This document shows, in pieces, positions 1-7,490 of a DNA stretch of 64,000 nt. The position numbers and the translations under genes are program-made. The notes under the pieces were generated by a model that saw only the letters and a program-made list of their open reading frames with translations, did no database searches and was not told the origin of the DNA. The stretch spans positions 62,127 to 126,126 of the forward strand of contig NZ_KB902236.1 in assembly GCF_000379425.1 (NCBI RefSeq). The letters are read 5' to 3'. The DNA is from Corynebacterium lubricantis DSM 45231 (lineage in GTDB: Bacteria > Actinomycetota > Actinomycetes > Mycobacteriales > Mycobacteriaceae). Every line of letters begins with the position of its first letter. Position 1 is the first letter of the stretch.

Positions 1-786
1 AACACCGAGATCGTGCCTGAGGAACCAACCAACTTCCAGGAACTCATCGATTCCTGCACCGCCGCCGAGGACGCCGGCGTGGGCTGCCTGACCACCCAGC
101 TCTCCCAGTACGAGGGCCTGACGGTGAACACCGTGGGCTTCATGGAAGGCTGGGGCGGCTCCGTTCTCGGCGAGGACGGCACCTCTGTCACCGTCGATTC
201 CGCTGAATCCAAGGAGGGCCTCCAGGCGCTTGTCGACGCTTACGCCGACGGCGTGATCACCCAGGACTCCACCGCCGCGACCGAGGAAGAGACCAACCTC
301 GCCTTCGTCGAGGGCCGCACCGCGTATGCCATCAACTGGCCATACATGTACTCCAACGCTGAGGGCGAAGCCTCCGAGATCGCCGGCAATGTCGAGGTCA
401 GCCCACTCGTGGGCAAGGATGGCGTCGGCGTGTCCACCCTGGGCGGCTACAACAACGGCATCAACGTCAACTCCGAGGCCAAGATGACAGCCCGCGACTT
501 CATCGAGTTCATCGTCTCGGAAGAAAACCAGCTCTCCTTCGCTGAGGCATCCTTCCCACCGGTTCTGGCGTCCATCTACGACGACGAAGACATCATCGCG
601 GAGCACCCATACATGCCAGCGCTGAAGACCTCCCTGGAAAACGCGGCGCCTCGCCCGGTCAGCCCGTTCTACCCAGCAATTTCCAAGGCCGTGCAGGATA
701 ACGCCTACGCAGCCCTGACCGCCGGCAAGAGCGTCGACGACGCTACCGCCGACATGAAGAGCGCAATCGAGAACGCTTCCAACTAA
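1..786 (+). CDS. ABC transporter sugar-binding lipoprotein, C-terminal part (partial at window edge)
   Basis: The frame is open from base 1, so the N-terminus and lipobox lie outside the window; 261 residues are visible. The remaining part has the look of the C-terminal lobe of a family 1 (MalE/LpqY-like) solute-binding protein: a WGGSVLGEDG segment, an AINWPYMYSNA segment, GGYNNGINV, then a helical tail. Two sugar-type permease genes follow on the same strand, which fixes the general role as extracellular capture of an oligosaccharide, most likely trehalose or a maltodextrin. The exact sugar cannot be read from the sequence. The gene ends 16 bases before a strong hairpin that separates it from the permeases. 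Confidence 0.85.
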   Translation, partial: NTEIVPEEPTNFQELIDSCTAAEDAGVGCLTTQLSQYEGLTVNTVGFMEGWGGSVLGEDGTSVTVDSAESKEGLQALVDAYADGVITQDSTAATEEETNLAFVEGRTAYAINWPYMYSNAEGEASEIAGNVEVSPLVGKDGVGVSTLGGYNNGINVNSEAKMTARDFIEFIVSEENQLSFAEASFPPVLASIYDDEDIIAEHPYMPALKTSLENAAPRPVSPFYPAISKAVQDNAYAALTAGKSVDDATADMKSAIENASN

Positions 787-802
787 CTCGAGTGCGATCC
801 CC

Positions 803-836
803 AAACACCTGCCCGCGAAAACCCGGGCAGGTGTTT
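803..836 (+). terminator. Hairpin between binding-protein gene and permease genes (likely attenuator)
   Basis: AAACACCTGCCCG (803-815) pairs perfectly with CGGGCAGGTGTTT (824-836) around an 8-base A-rich loop. It lies between the binding-protein stop and the first permease start, 27 bases before the next ATG. No long T run follows, so partial termination or 3-prime end protection is more likely than full termination. Such hairpins commonly give higher expression of the binding protein than of its permeases. Confidence 0.75.
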
Positions 837-863
837 ATCACTTAAAAACCTGAAATCGGAGTC

Positions 864-1886
864 ATGCCCATGCGCACTAGAGCCCAACAAGCCAGGCGCG
901 CGCTCTTATTGCTCTCGCCGGCGCTGATCGTGCTGGCAGTGGTCATCGGTTACCCGGTGCTGCGCGCCATCTACCTATCCTTCCAAGCCGACCGCCACCT
1001 CGACCCCGACACCGGTGTATTCGTCGAGGGTGGCTTCGCCGGATTCCAGCACTACCTCTACTGGCTCAACCAGCGCTGCATGGGCTCCGACGGCCTGGCC
1101 ACCACCTGCCCGCCGGGCGTGCTCTCCACCGACTTCTGGCCGGCGCTGACAAATACCGTCGGCTTCACGCTGGCCACCGTCACTCTGGAAACGATCCTGG
1201 GCATGATCATGGCGCTGATCATGGCAGGCAACTACAAGGGCCGCGGCCTCGTGCGCGCCGCCGTACTCATCCCGTGGGCCATCCCCACCGCGGTGACGGC
1301 GAAGCTGTGGCAGTTCATGTTCGCACCCCAGGGCATCGTGAACTCGGTCCTGGGCACCGACATCATGTGGACCACCGACCCCTGGGCCGCGCGCTTCGCC
1401 GTCATCATCGCCGACGTGTGGAAAACCGCCCCGTTCATGGCGTTGCTCATCCTGGCTGGCCTGCAGATGATCCCGAAGGAAACCTACGAGGCCGCCCGCG
1501 TCGACGGCGCCTCGCGCTGGCAGCAGTTCTGGCTAATCACCCTGCCGCTCGTGCGCCCCGCGCTCATGGTCGCCGTCCTCTTCCGCACCCTCGACGCGCT
1601 GCGTATGTACGACCTGCCGGTCATCATGATCTCGCCGTCGTCGAACTCGCCCACAGCCGTGATCAGCCAGCTCGTCGTCGAGGACATGCGCCAGGGCAAT
1701 TTCAACTCCGCCTCGGCCCTGTCCACGCTGATCTTCCTGTTCATCTTCTTCGTCGCCTTCATTCTCATCCGCTTCCTCGGCGCCGACGTCTCCGGTACCG
1801 GCGAGCAGAGAGCCGCGAAGAAGGAAGCTAAACGACGACAAAAGCGCGAAGCTAAGGCAGCCACAGTACAGATGGGAGCTAGCTAA
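864..1886 (+). CDS. Sugar ABC transporter permease, SugA/TusF/MalF type
   Basis: A 340-residue integral membrane protein with about six hydrophobic segments, the first at residues 12-35. The cytoplasmic coupling (EAA) loop is clear: EAARVDGASRWQQFWLITLPL region near residue 210. It closely resembles the SugA/TusF permeases of mycobacterial and corynebacterial trehalose importers, for example in the VWKTAPFMALLILAGLQMIP stretch. It ends in a basic Lys/Arg-rich tail. The start chosen is GTG/ATG at 864 (second Met two codons on). It is followed with no gap by the second permease, so the two form one transcription unit. The ATPase is not in the window; in this family it may be encoded upstream or elsewhere. 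Substrate is inferred. Confidence 0.85.
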   Translation: MPMRTRAQQARRALLLLSPALIVLAVVIGYPVLRAIYLSFQADRHLDPDTGVFVEGGFAGFQHYLYWLNQRCMGSDGLATTCPPGVLSTDFWPALTNTVGFTLATVTLETILGMIMALIMAGNYKGRGLVRAAVLIPWAIPTAVTAKLWQFMFAPQGIVNSVLGTDIMWTTDPWAARFAVIIADVWKTAPFMALLILAGLQMIPKETYEAARVDGASRWQQFWLITLPLVRPALMVAVLFRTLDALRMYDLPVIMISPSSNSPTAVISQLVVEDMRQGNFNSASALSTLIFLFIFFVAFILIRFLGADVSGTGEQRAAKKEAKRRQKREAKAATVQMGAS

Positions 1887-2723
1887 ATGAGAAGCAAAAA
1901 ATGGGCCACTATCCTGCACTATGTCGGCGTGGCATTCATCCTGCTCTGGGGCCTGGCGCCGTTCTATTGGATGCTGGTGGTCGCCTTCCGCGACTCCACA
2001 TTCACCTTCGATACCACCCCGTGGCCGACCCACATCACGCTGGATAACTTCCGCGACGCCCTGGCCACCGACAAGGGCAATAACTTCGCCCGAGCCATCG
2101 GCAACTCGCTGATCATTTCGGTGGCCACCACCCTGGTCGCCCTCGTCGTGGGAGTCGGTGCCGGTTACGCGCTGGCCCGCCTCCAGTTCCGAGGCAAGGG
2201 CTTTGTCACCGCGATCATCCTGGCGGCGTCCATGTTCCCCGGCATCGCCCTGGTCACCCCGCTGTTCCAGCTGTTCAGCCAGATCGGCTGGATCGGCACC
2301 TATCAGGCGATGATCGTGCCGAATATTTCCTTCGTGCTGCCGCTGACCATCTATACCCTGATTTCGTTCTTCCGCCAGCTGCCCTGGGAACTCGAGGAAG
2401 CCGCACGCGTCGACGGGGCCTCACGCTCCCAGGCCTTCCGGATGATCATGATGCCGCTGGCCACCCCGGCCCTCTTTACCACGGCAATCTTGGCGTTCAT
2501 CTCGGCGTGGAACGAATACATGTTGGCGCAGCAATTGTCGACGAATGCCACCGAGCCCGTCACCGTGGCCATCGCGCGATTCACCGGACCGAGCTCCTTC
2601 GAATACCCCTATGCGGCCACGATGGCGGCCGGTGCCCTAGTGACGGTGCCGCTGATCATCATGGTGCTGATCTTCCAGCGCCGCATTGTTTCCGGGCTGA
2701 CGGCCGGCGGTGTGAAGGGCTAG
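1887..2723 (+). CDS. Sugar ABC transporter permease, SugB/TusG/MalG type
   Basis: 278 residues with six predicted membrane helices and the EAA loop EEAARVDGASRSQAFRMIMMP near residue 172. It is the MalG-type partner of the preceding permease and its ATG directly follows that gene's TAA, so the two are likely translationally coupled. The C-terminal RRIVSGLTAGGVKG motif is typical of MalG-family permeases. Its TAG stop overlaps the stop of murB on the other strand by two bases, leaving no room for an intergenic terminator. Confidence 0.88.
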   Translation: MRSKKWATILHYVGVAFILLWGLAPFYWMLVVAFRDSTFTFDTTPWPTHITLDNFRDALATDKGNNFARAIGNSLIISVATTLVALVVGVGAGYALARLQFRGKGFVTAIILAASMFPGIALVTPLFQLFSQIGWIGTYQAMIVPNISFVLPLTIYTLISFFRQLPWELEEAARVDGASRSQAFRMIMMPLATPALFTTAILAFISAWNEYMLAQQLSTNATEPVTVAIARFTGPSSFEYPYAATMAAGALVTVPLIIMVLIFQRRIVSGLTAGGVKG

Positions 2724-3814
2724 TCGTCGATCGACATCCCGACCCACACCGGTTCGGGAACTAGGCGGACACCGAACTTTTCTTCCACCCCATCACGTAC
2801 GGTGCGAGCGAGCGATGCAATGTCGCTCGCTTTCGCATTTCCGCGGTTGGTCAAGGCGAGCGTGTGCTTCGTCGATAAGCGAGCTGGTGCGTCTTCTGCG
2901 GGGAAGCCGCGGCTAAAGCCGGCGCGCTCGATCAGCCAGGCTGCCGAGAGCTTCTCGCCGTTTTCTTGCGGGAAGCGCGGCATGCCCTCCTCGCCGACCT
3001 GCGCGTCGATGGCATCCGCGAGAGCAGAATCAACCACCGGGTTAGTGAAAAACGAACCGGCCGACCAGGTGTCGTGGTCCGTGGCGTCGAGCACCATGCC
3101 CTTCGAGGCGCGGACCTCCAGCACGGAGGCGCGGGCGGCGGCGACGGAAATGCGGCGGTTTTTCATGTGTCGCAAAGGAACCGAGATGCCGGTGGGGTCC
3201 AGCTGCATCTCAATGTCGAGCACCACCGCACGGGAGGTGAACTTCAGGTTGGAGTAGCGATACGCCAGCTCCAGCTCCGAGATCGGCACCCAGCCAGACT
3301 CTCCAGTCGAGCGGTTGTACAGGTTGACGCGGGTGAGCACGTCGGAGACCTCGGCACCATACGCGCCGACGTTTTGCACCGGCACGGCACCGGCGGAACC
3401 GGGAATGCCGGACAGCGCCTCGATGCCGCCCAGGCCCTCCTCAACCGTGGCGGCGACAACCTCGTCCCACACCGCGCCCGCGCCCGCGCGCACCAGGCCG
3501 CCGGCCGCGATCTCCAGCGCATCGTTCTCTGCCAGCACCACCACCAGATCGAGCTCGCCGTCGGCCACCACCAAGTTGGAGCCACCGCCGACGACGAGGA
3601 GTGGGACCTGGGCTTCGTCGAGAAGCGAAACGGCTGTAGCCAGCGCTTCGGACGTCTTCGCGCGCACAGCCGCGACCGGCGTGCCACCGATGCGCAGCGT
3701 GGTCAACTGCGCGAACGCGGGCGGGTCGATGACCTCTACCCCAGGGGTGGCGGACAAGTTCTCTGCGACACGGCCTTCAAAGCGGGCCTTACATGAATCA
3801 GACACCCTTCCCAC
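2720..3814 (-). CDS. murB: UDP-N-acetylmuramate dehydrogenase MurB
   Basis: FAD-dependent reductase of peptidoglycan precursor synthesis, converting UDP-GlcNAc-enolpyruvate to UDP-MurNAc with NADPH. Visible motifs are LRIGGTP, the FAD-binding VVGGGSNLVV, GIPGSAGAVPVQNVGAYG, YRYSNLKF, and the catalytic-serine loop SAGSFFTNPV in the C-terminal domain. A much longer open frame continues upstream to 4339, but that part is antisense to the DUF2505 gene and has no MurB similarity. I place the start at GTG 3814 (364 residues), six bases after a TACAGA -10-like box, implying a leaderless mRNA; GTG 3805 is the alternative. No Shine-Dalgarno fits either start well. Confidence 0.9.
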   Translation of the reverse strand: MGRVSDSCKARFEGRVAENLSATPGVEVIDPPAFAQLTTLRIGGTPVAAVRAKTSEALATAVSLLDEAQVPLLVVGGGSNLVVADGELDLVVVLAENDALEIAAGGLVRAGAGAVWDEVVAATVEEGLGGIEALSGIPGSAGAVPVQNVGAYGAEVSDVLTRVNLYNRSTGESGWVPISELELAYRYSNLKFTSRAVVLDIEMQLDPTGISVPLRHMKNRRISVAAARASVLEVRASKGMVLDATDHDTWSAGSFFTNPVVDSALADAIDAQVGEEGMPRFPQENGEKLSAAWLIERAGFSRGFPAEDAPARLSTKHTLALTNRGNAKASDIASLARTVRDGVEEKFGVRLVPEPVWVGMSIDD

Positions 3815-3829
3815 GGTAGTCTGTAAGGC

Positions 3830-4321
3830 ATGGCATCTCGTAGCGAAAACACCGTAACTATCAATCAGCCGGCCGAAAAAGTTCACACCGCGCTGACAAA
3901 CCAGGACTACTGGGAATACATCGTGGCAAACCTGTCCCCAGAGCCAGGCGAAGTCAATGATTTTTCCGGCAACGTAGCCACCCTCTTCGAGGTTCTTCCG
4001 CTCGACCTGCTCCCAGAGGCAGTGCGTTCCATGGTGTCGCAGAACCTGAAGCTCAAGCGCGTGGTCACCATCGGCGACCTGGCTGACGGCAAGGCTGACG
4101 TGAACTACGACGCGTCCGTGAAGGGCACCCCGGTCAGCTTCAAGGGCGACATCAAGCTCGCCGGCGAGGGCGAGACCACCACCCTGGCCTACGACAACGA
4201 AGTCACCGTCGACATTCCTTTCATGGGCCCTGCCATCGAGCCAAAGGTCGCCGAGGCGCTCGCCGGCCTCTTCGACCAGGAAGGTCAGCTGACCAACACC
4301 TGGATTTCTGAGAACCTCTAA
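3830..4321 (+). CDS. DUF2505 family protein
   Basis: A 163-residue soluble protein, conserved in actinobacteria, of unknown function. It has a START/polyketide-cyclase-like look: an N-terminal strand SRSENTVTINQPAEKVHTAL, a helix containing DYWEYIV, then alternating charged strands. Its ATG lies only 15 bases from the murB start on the other strand, and TAGTCT at 3817-3822 would serve as a -10 box for a leaderless transcript. It precedes a methyltransferase and an LmeA-like gene at short spacing, so the three may share a transcript. Binding of a lipid or other hydrophobic ligand is only a guess from the fold type. Confidence 0.8.
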   Translation: MASRSENTVTINQPAEKVHTALTNQDYWEYIVANLSPEPGEVNDFSGNVATLFEVLPLDLLPEAVRSMVSQNLKLKRVVTIGDLADGKADVNYDASVKGTPVSFKGDIKLAGEGETTTLAYDNEVTVDIPFMGPAIEPKVAEALAGLFDQEGQLTNTWISENL

Positions 4322-4341
4322 GCCCCTTTTCGAGATCACCC

Positions 4342-5157
4342 ATGGCCGACCATGCCCATAACCTGCGCGCGCAGGCAGGCGCAGGTCGGCCTTTTGGCGT
4401 GATCACCCGCGGCACCACCGGCTACAACCGCCTGCGCCGCTCCGACCGCTGGACCCGCTACCACCCCGAGATTTCCTCTTACCTGCGCGGGGTGAGCAGC
4501 CCCCTTGCGGTGGATGTGGGGTACGGCGCTAGCTTTACGACGACCGTTGAGTGGGCGCGCTGGCTGCGCCGCGTCAACCCCCACACCCGAGTCGTTGGCC
4601 TCGAGATCGACCCCTCCCGGGTTTTGCCGCCGCGCGACGGCGTGCGCTTTGAACTCGGCGGCTTCGAGCTGGCCGGCTACCGCCCCAACCTGGTCCGCGC
4701 CTTTAATGTGCTGCGCCAATACGACGTGGACCAGGTGGACATGGTGTGGGCCGAGGTCTGCTCGCGCTTGGCGCCCGGCGGATACTTCATCGAGGGCACC
4801 TGCGACGAGATCGGCCGCCGCGCCGCATGGGTGCTCCTGGACGAAAACGGGCCGCAAACCCTCACGCTCGCCTGGGACCCCTTCGACGTCTCCTCGCCCA
4901 GCGATGTCGCCGAGCGGCTGCCGAAAAAACTGATTCACCTAAATAAGGACGGCGAGAAAATCCACGCGCTGCTGGCGGCCGCGGATTCCACGTGGTCGCG
5001 CGCCGCCGGGTGGGCGCCGCATGGTCCGCGGGTGCGGTGGCGCAAGGCACAAGAGATGCTTATCGACGAGGGTGTGCCGCTTATCCCACAACGCAGAAGA
5101 GTAAGAGACAACCTATTCACGGTAAGATGGGATGCCGTTGCTCCAGAGCAGAATTGA
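4342..5157 (+). CDS. Class I SAM-dependent methyltransferase, substrate unknown
   Basis: 271 residues. Motif I (AVDVGYGASFTTT, about residues 55-67) and the acidic end of strand 2 (VVGLEIDPSRV) give a Rossmann-type S-adenosylmethionine site. VDMVWAEVCSRLAPGGYFIEGTCDE matches the region of motifs II and III. The C-terminal half, rich in Trp and Arg, is not one I can assign to a substrate. It lies 20 bases after the DUF2505 gene and 14 bases before the LmeA-like gene, which suggests an operon of envelope-related proteins. Small molecule, lipid or protein are all possible acceptors. Confidence 0.75.
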   Translation: MADHAHNLRAQAGAGRPFGVITRGTTGYNRLRRSDRWTRYHPEISSYLRGVSSPLAVDVGYGASFTTTVEWARWLRRVNPHTRVVGLEIDPSRVLPPRDGVRFELGGFELAGYRPNLVRAFNVLRQYDVDQVDMVWAEVCSRLAPGGYFIEGTCDEIGRRAAWVLLDENGPQTLTLAWDPFDVSSPSDVAERLPKKLIHLNKDGEKIHALLAAADSTWSRAAGWAPHGPRVRWRKAQEMLIDEGVPLIPQRRRVRDNLFTVRWDAVAPEQN

Positions 5158-5171
5158 GGGACCTTTCCACA

Positions 5172-6008
5172 ATGAGTCGCAGTACACCATCGACCGGTAA
5201 AAAAGCCGGGAAAACCACCGGTAAATCTACCGTGTGGAAGGTCCTCATCAGCATCGCCGTGGTCATTTTGGTGCTCTTCCTCGTCGCCGAGGTGGGCATG
5301 CGCTGGTACATGTCGAAGCAGTTCCGCGACGGCTTCGAGGAGGGGATCCCGGCAAACGTTACCGTCGAGGGCGAACCGCAGCTTTCCTTCGGCCCGACCC
5401 CGCTGACGTTCTCGTTGTTCACCGGCACCATCCCGAGCATGACATTGGATACCCCGTCGACGCTGGAAATCGGCGACGATTTCATCAACGGCAGCCCGGC
5501 CGCCCAGGTGGAGCTGAAGGACCTGTCCATCCGCGGCGACAACAACGTAGGCCATCTGCAGGTCACCTCGGAGATCCCCGATGACTTCCTGGAAACCGCC
5601 ATGCAGATGCAGCTCCAAGAGGCCATCTCAGGTGGCAACGCGGGCGATTACTCCGAGATCATCAACGTGCTCGGCATCTCGGACATCGCCGCGAATCCGA
5701 CCTCCGGCACCTTCGATCTGGCCATTACCCAGGGCATTTTCGAAATCGAGCTGCTGCCCGTCATGGTCGACGGCCAGTTGCAGTTCGAGGTAGAATCGTC
5801 CCGCCTCTTCGGCTTCGACCTACCACCCGAGACCACCGACGCGCTGAAACAGCTCAGCGAGTCCGGCATTCAAGAAGAGCTCGTCGGCCCGCTGCAGATC
5901 CAGCAGTTCACCGTGATTCAGGACGGCTTCCGCGTCACCCTGACCGGCGACAACGTCAACCTCGACGAGCTTAGCTCTACGTCTGCCCCTGCCCCAAAGC
6001 AGCCATAG
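5172..6008 (+). CDS. LmeA-like phospholipid-binding protein (DUF2993)
   Basis: 278 residues: a short basic cytoplasmic N-terminus, one membrane anchor at about residues 21-43 (KVLISIAVVILVLFLVAEVG), then a periplasmic DUF2993 domain. The domain opens with MRWYMSKQFRDGFEEG and contains FGPTPLTFSLFTGTIPSMTL, as in LmeA proteins. Mycobacterial LmeA binds phospholipids and supports lipomannan mannan chain elongation; the same role here is inference. The ATG at 5172 follows GAGGGA and is preferred over the longer frame starting at 4992. Its last 32 bases overlap the 3-prime end of the convergent gene at 5977-6516. Confidence 0.82.
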   Translation: MSRSTPSTGKKAGKTTGKSTVWKVLISIAVVILVLFLVAEVGMRWYMSKQFRDGFEEGIPANVTVEGEPQLSFGPTPLTFSLFTGTIPSMTLDTPSTLEIGDDFINGSPAAQVELKDLSIRGDNNVGHLQVTSEIPDDFLETAMQMQLQEAISGGNAGDYSEIINVLGISDIAANPTSGTFDLAITQGIFEIELLPVMVDGQLQFEVESSRLFGFDLPPETTDALKQLSESGIQEELVGPLQIQQFTVIQDGFRVTLTGDNVNLDELSSTSAPAPKQP

Positions 6009-6516
6009 GATCAGCGGCGAAGACGCGACTCGCGCCCGCCGAGAGCAGCTCAATCGTCGCCTCCAGGTCAGGCACCGCCCCGTAGACAGCCACCTCTCCC
6101 GCCGGGATGTCGCTGCCGTATTCGACAGCAATCACGTCGACGCCAGCCTGAACAGCCACCGCCTCCTGCCCCTGCGGCACGATCGCGCCGAGGCGCACGG
6201 GCGGTTCGACGGATTGCCGCAGGGCGATGAGCTCTGAGAGGGTCGCGGTCTCGTCGCTAAGCTTATCGACGACCACCCACACCTCACTGGCTCCCGTCTC
6301 CCCTGCAAGCCGCGCCTCGGCGGCCTTGACCAGCGTGTGGTGGCGACCCGTCGGCCAGCCCGCCAGCGCGATCACATGATCGCTGAGCTTGCGGGCTTGG
6401 GTGATGTGCGTGGGCTCAACGATAATGCCCGCGGGGCTCGGTGCTACACCCTGGATACCAGTAGGGCTGACCGCGAAGGTTCCTACCTTCGTGGCCAGCC
6501 ATTCGAGATCATCCAT
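5977..6516 (-). CDS. Small aldolase-like protein (DeoC-related?), function uncertain
   Basis: 179 residues from ATG 6516 (a longer frame to 6672 overlaps the DUF2516 gene and is rejected). The order of strands, such as ITQARKLSDHVIALAG, ASEVWVVVDKLSDETATLSELIALR and VDVIAVEYGSDIPAGEVAVYGAV, suggests a shortened TIM-barrel related to deoxyribose-phosphate aldolase, a name often given to the corynebacterial homologue at this locus. I do not see the canonical Schiff-base KTSTG motif of DeoC, so aldolase activity is doubtful. It follows the DUF2516 gene on the same strand with 5 bases between and overlaps the LmeA-like gene tail-to-tail by 32 bases. Confidence 0.6.
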   Translation of the reverse strand: MDDLEWLATKVGTFAVSPTGIQGVAPSPAGIIVEPTHITQARKLSDHVIALAGWPTGRHHTLVKAAEARLAGETGASEVWVVVDKLSDETATLSELIALRQSVEPPVRLGAIVPQGQEAVAVQAGVDVIAVEYGSDIPAGEVAVYGAVPDLEATIELLSAGASRVFAADPMAALGQGQT

Positions 6517-6521
6517 GCTGA

Positions 6522-6830
6522 TTAGTAGTAGTCGCCGCGCAGGATGCTGTTGATATGCGGGCGCACATCGAAGAAGTACACGCCGATCGCAATCGCGCCG
6601 ATCCAGGAGAGGAAAGGCAGCCCCAGCAGGCAAGCAAAGGCGCTGGCGATGAGGATGGCCACCCAGATCCACTTGGTTTGGCGGTTTGCCGCCTCAAAAG
6701 CGTCGTCGCGGGTGGTTGCTGCCATCACCGCTCCCACCACACCGGCGATTGCCACCAGCAAAAACATGAGCTGCTCTAGAAGAGACGGGAGACTGGCGAT
6801 CAGTGACGTGGTGCTTGAAGCATCGAGCAT
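6522..6830 (-). CDS. DUF2516 family membrane protein
   Basis: 102 residues with three hydrophobic segments (about 16-38, 55-70 and 71-88) joined by TTRDDAFEAANRQTKW, and ending FFDVRPHINSILRGDYY. This is the usual DUF2516 architecture and length. Function is unknown; it is widely present in actinobacteria. It directly abuts the upstream gene at 6831, so it belongs to a minus-strand group of small envelope proteins. Confidence 0.8.
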   Translation of the reverse strand: MLDASSTTSLIASLPSLLEQLMFLLVAIAGVVGAVMAATTRDDAFEAANRQTKWIWVAILIASAFACLLGLPFLSWIGAIAIGVYFFDVRPHINSILRGDYY

Positions 6831-7460
6831 TTAGGAATTTTCTCCGGTAGGTGGGTTTTTCGTGTCAGTGTCGGACTCAGAGTCGGACTCAGTGACGACT
6901 TCCCCGTCAATGATATCCGGAGCATCCGTGTTGGCGGAATCCTTGGTCGAATCCTTGGCGTTATCGAGGCCCTCGTTGACGCGCGAGATCATTCCCTCAA
7001 GGCGACCGCGCATGTCGTTGATGAAGCCTTCACTTTCCTTCTTGTCCTGGTCGGTGCCGGACTTTTCGGTCCGCTCGCGGATCTGGCCGACGCTCTGGTC
7101 GAAGGCCTGGCGAATCTGATCCATTGCGGAATTCAGCGACTCGCGGGCCGCCCCAAGTTCCGCCGAGTCTTTGGTGCCCTGGGCCGCGCGGGAAACGGAG
7201 CCCGCCAGATCGCGGAAGATGCTTTCCGCGTCGCCCGCAAAGGAGGCAGAGGCGCGCTTGTACTGGTCAGCGTCGCTTGCCTCACTAAACGAGGTGCGGG
7301 CACGCGCCACCGCCTGCTTGACCTGATCTCCGAGGCCGTTGCCCTCCGGCGAGTCGGCCTTGAAACGGTCGGTGAAATCGCCCACGACATCGCCCAGGCG
7401 GCCGCCCGCGTTGACCAGTGCCTCCCCGATACCTTTCAGAGAGTTATTTGGTTCGGTCAT
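6831..7460 (-). CDS. Corynebacterial hypothetical protein, helical and highly charged
   Basis: 209 residues, no signal peptide, no membrane helix and no Cys. The protein is predicted to be almost all helix (GIGEALVNAGGRLGDVVGDF, then repeated A/R/E-rich stretches with DQIRQAFDQSVGQIRERTEK), followed by an acidic disordered tail with SDSESDTDTKNPPTGENS. I do not recognise a functional domain; it looks like a genus-restricted conserved protein. It is followed directly by the DUF2516 gene, and a DUF445 gene lies 30 bases upstream on the same strand. The weak resemblance to amphipathic apolipoprotein-like helices suggests membrane-surface or lipid association, as a guess only. Confidence 0.7.
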   Translation of the reverse strand: MTEPNNSLKGIGEALVNAGGRLGDVVGDFTDRFKADSPEGNGLGDQVKQAVARARTSFSEASDADQYKRASASFAGDAESIFRDLAGSVSRAAQGTKDSAELGAARESLNSAMDQIRQAFDQSVGQIRERTEKSGTDQDKKESEGFINDMRGRLEGMISRVNEGLDNAKDSTKDSANTDAPDIIDGEVVTESDSESDTDTKNPPTGENS

Positions 7461-7490
7461 TGTGATCTACTTCCTTCGCAATCAGTTGGG

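Noticed and set aside
3815..4339. N-terminal extension of murB to 539 residues
   Set aside because: The added part is antisense to the DUF2505 gene and unlike any MurB; the true start is at 3814 or 3805.
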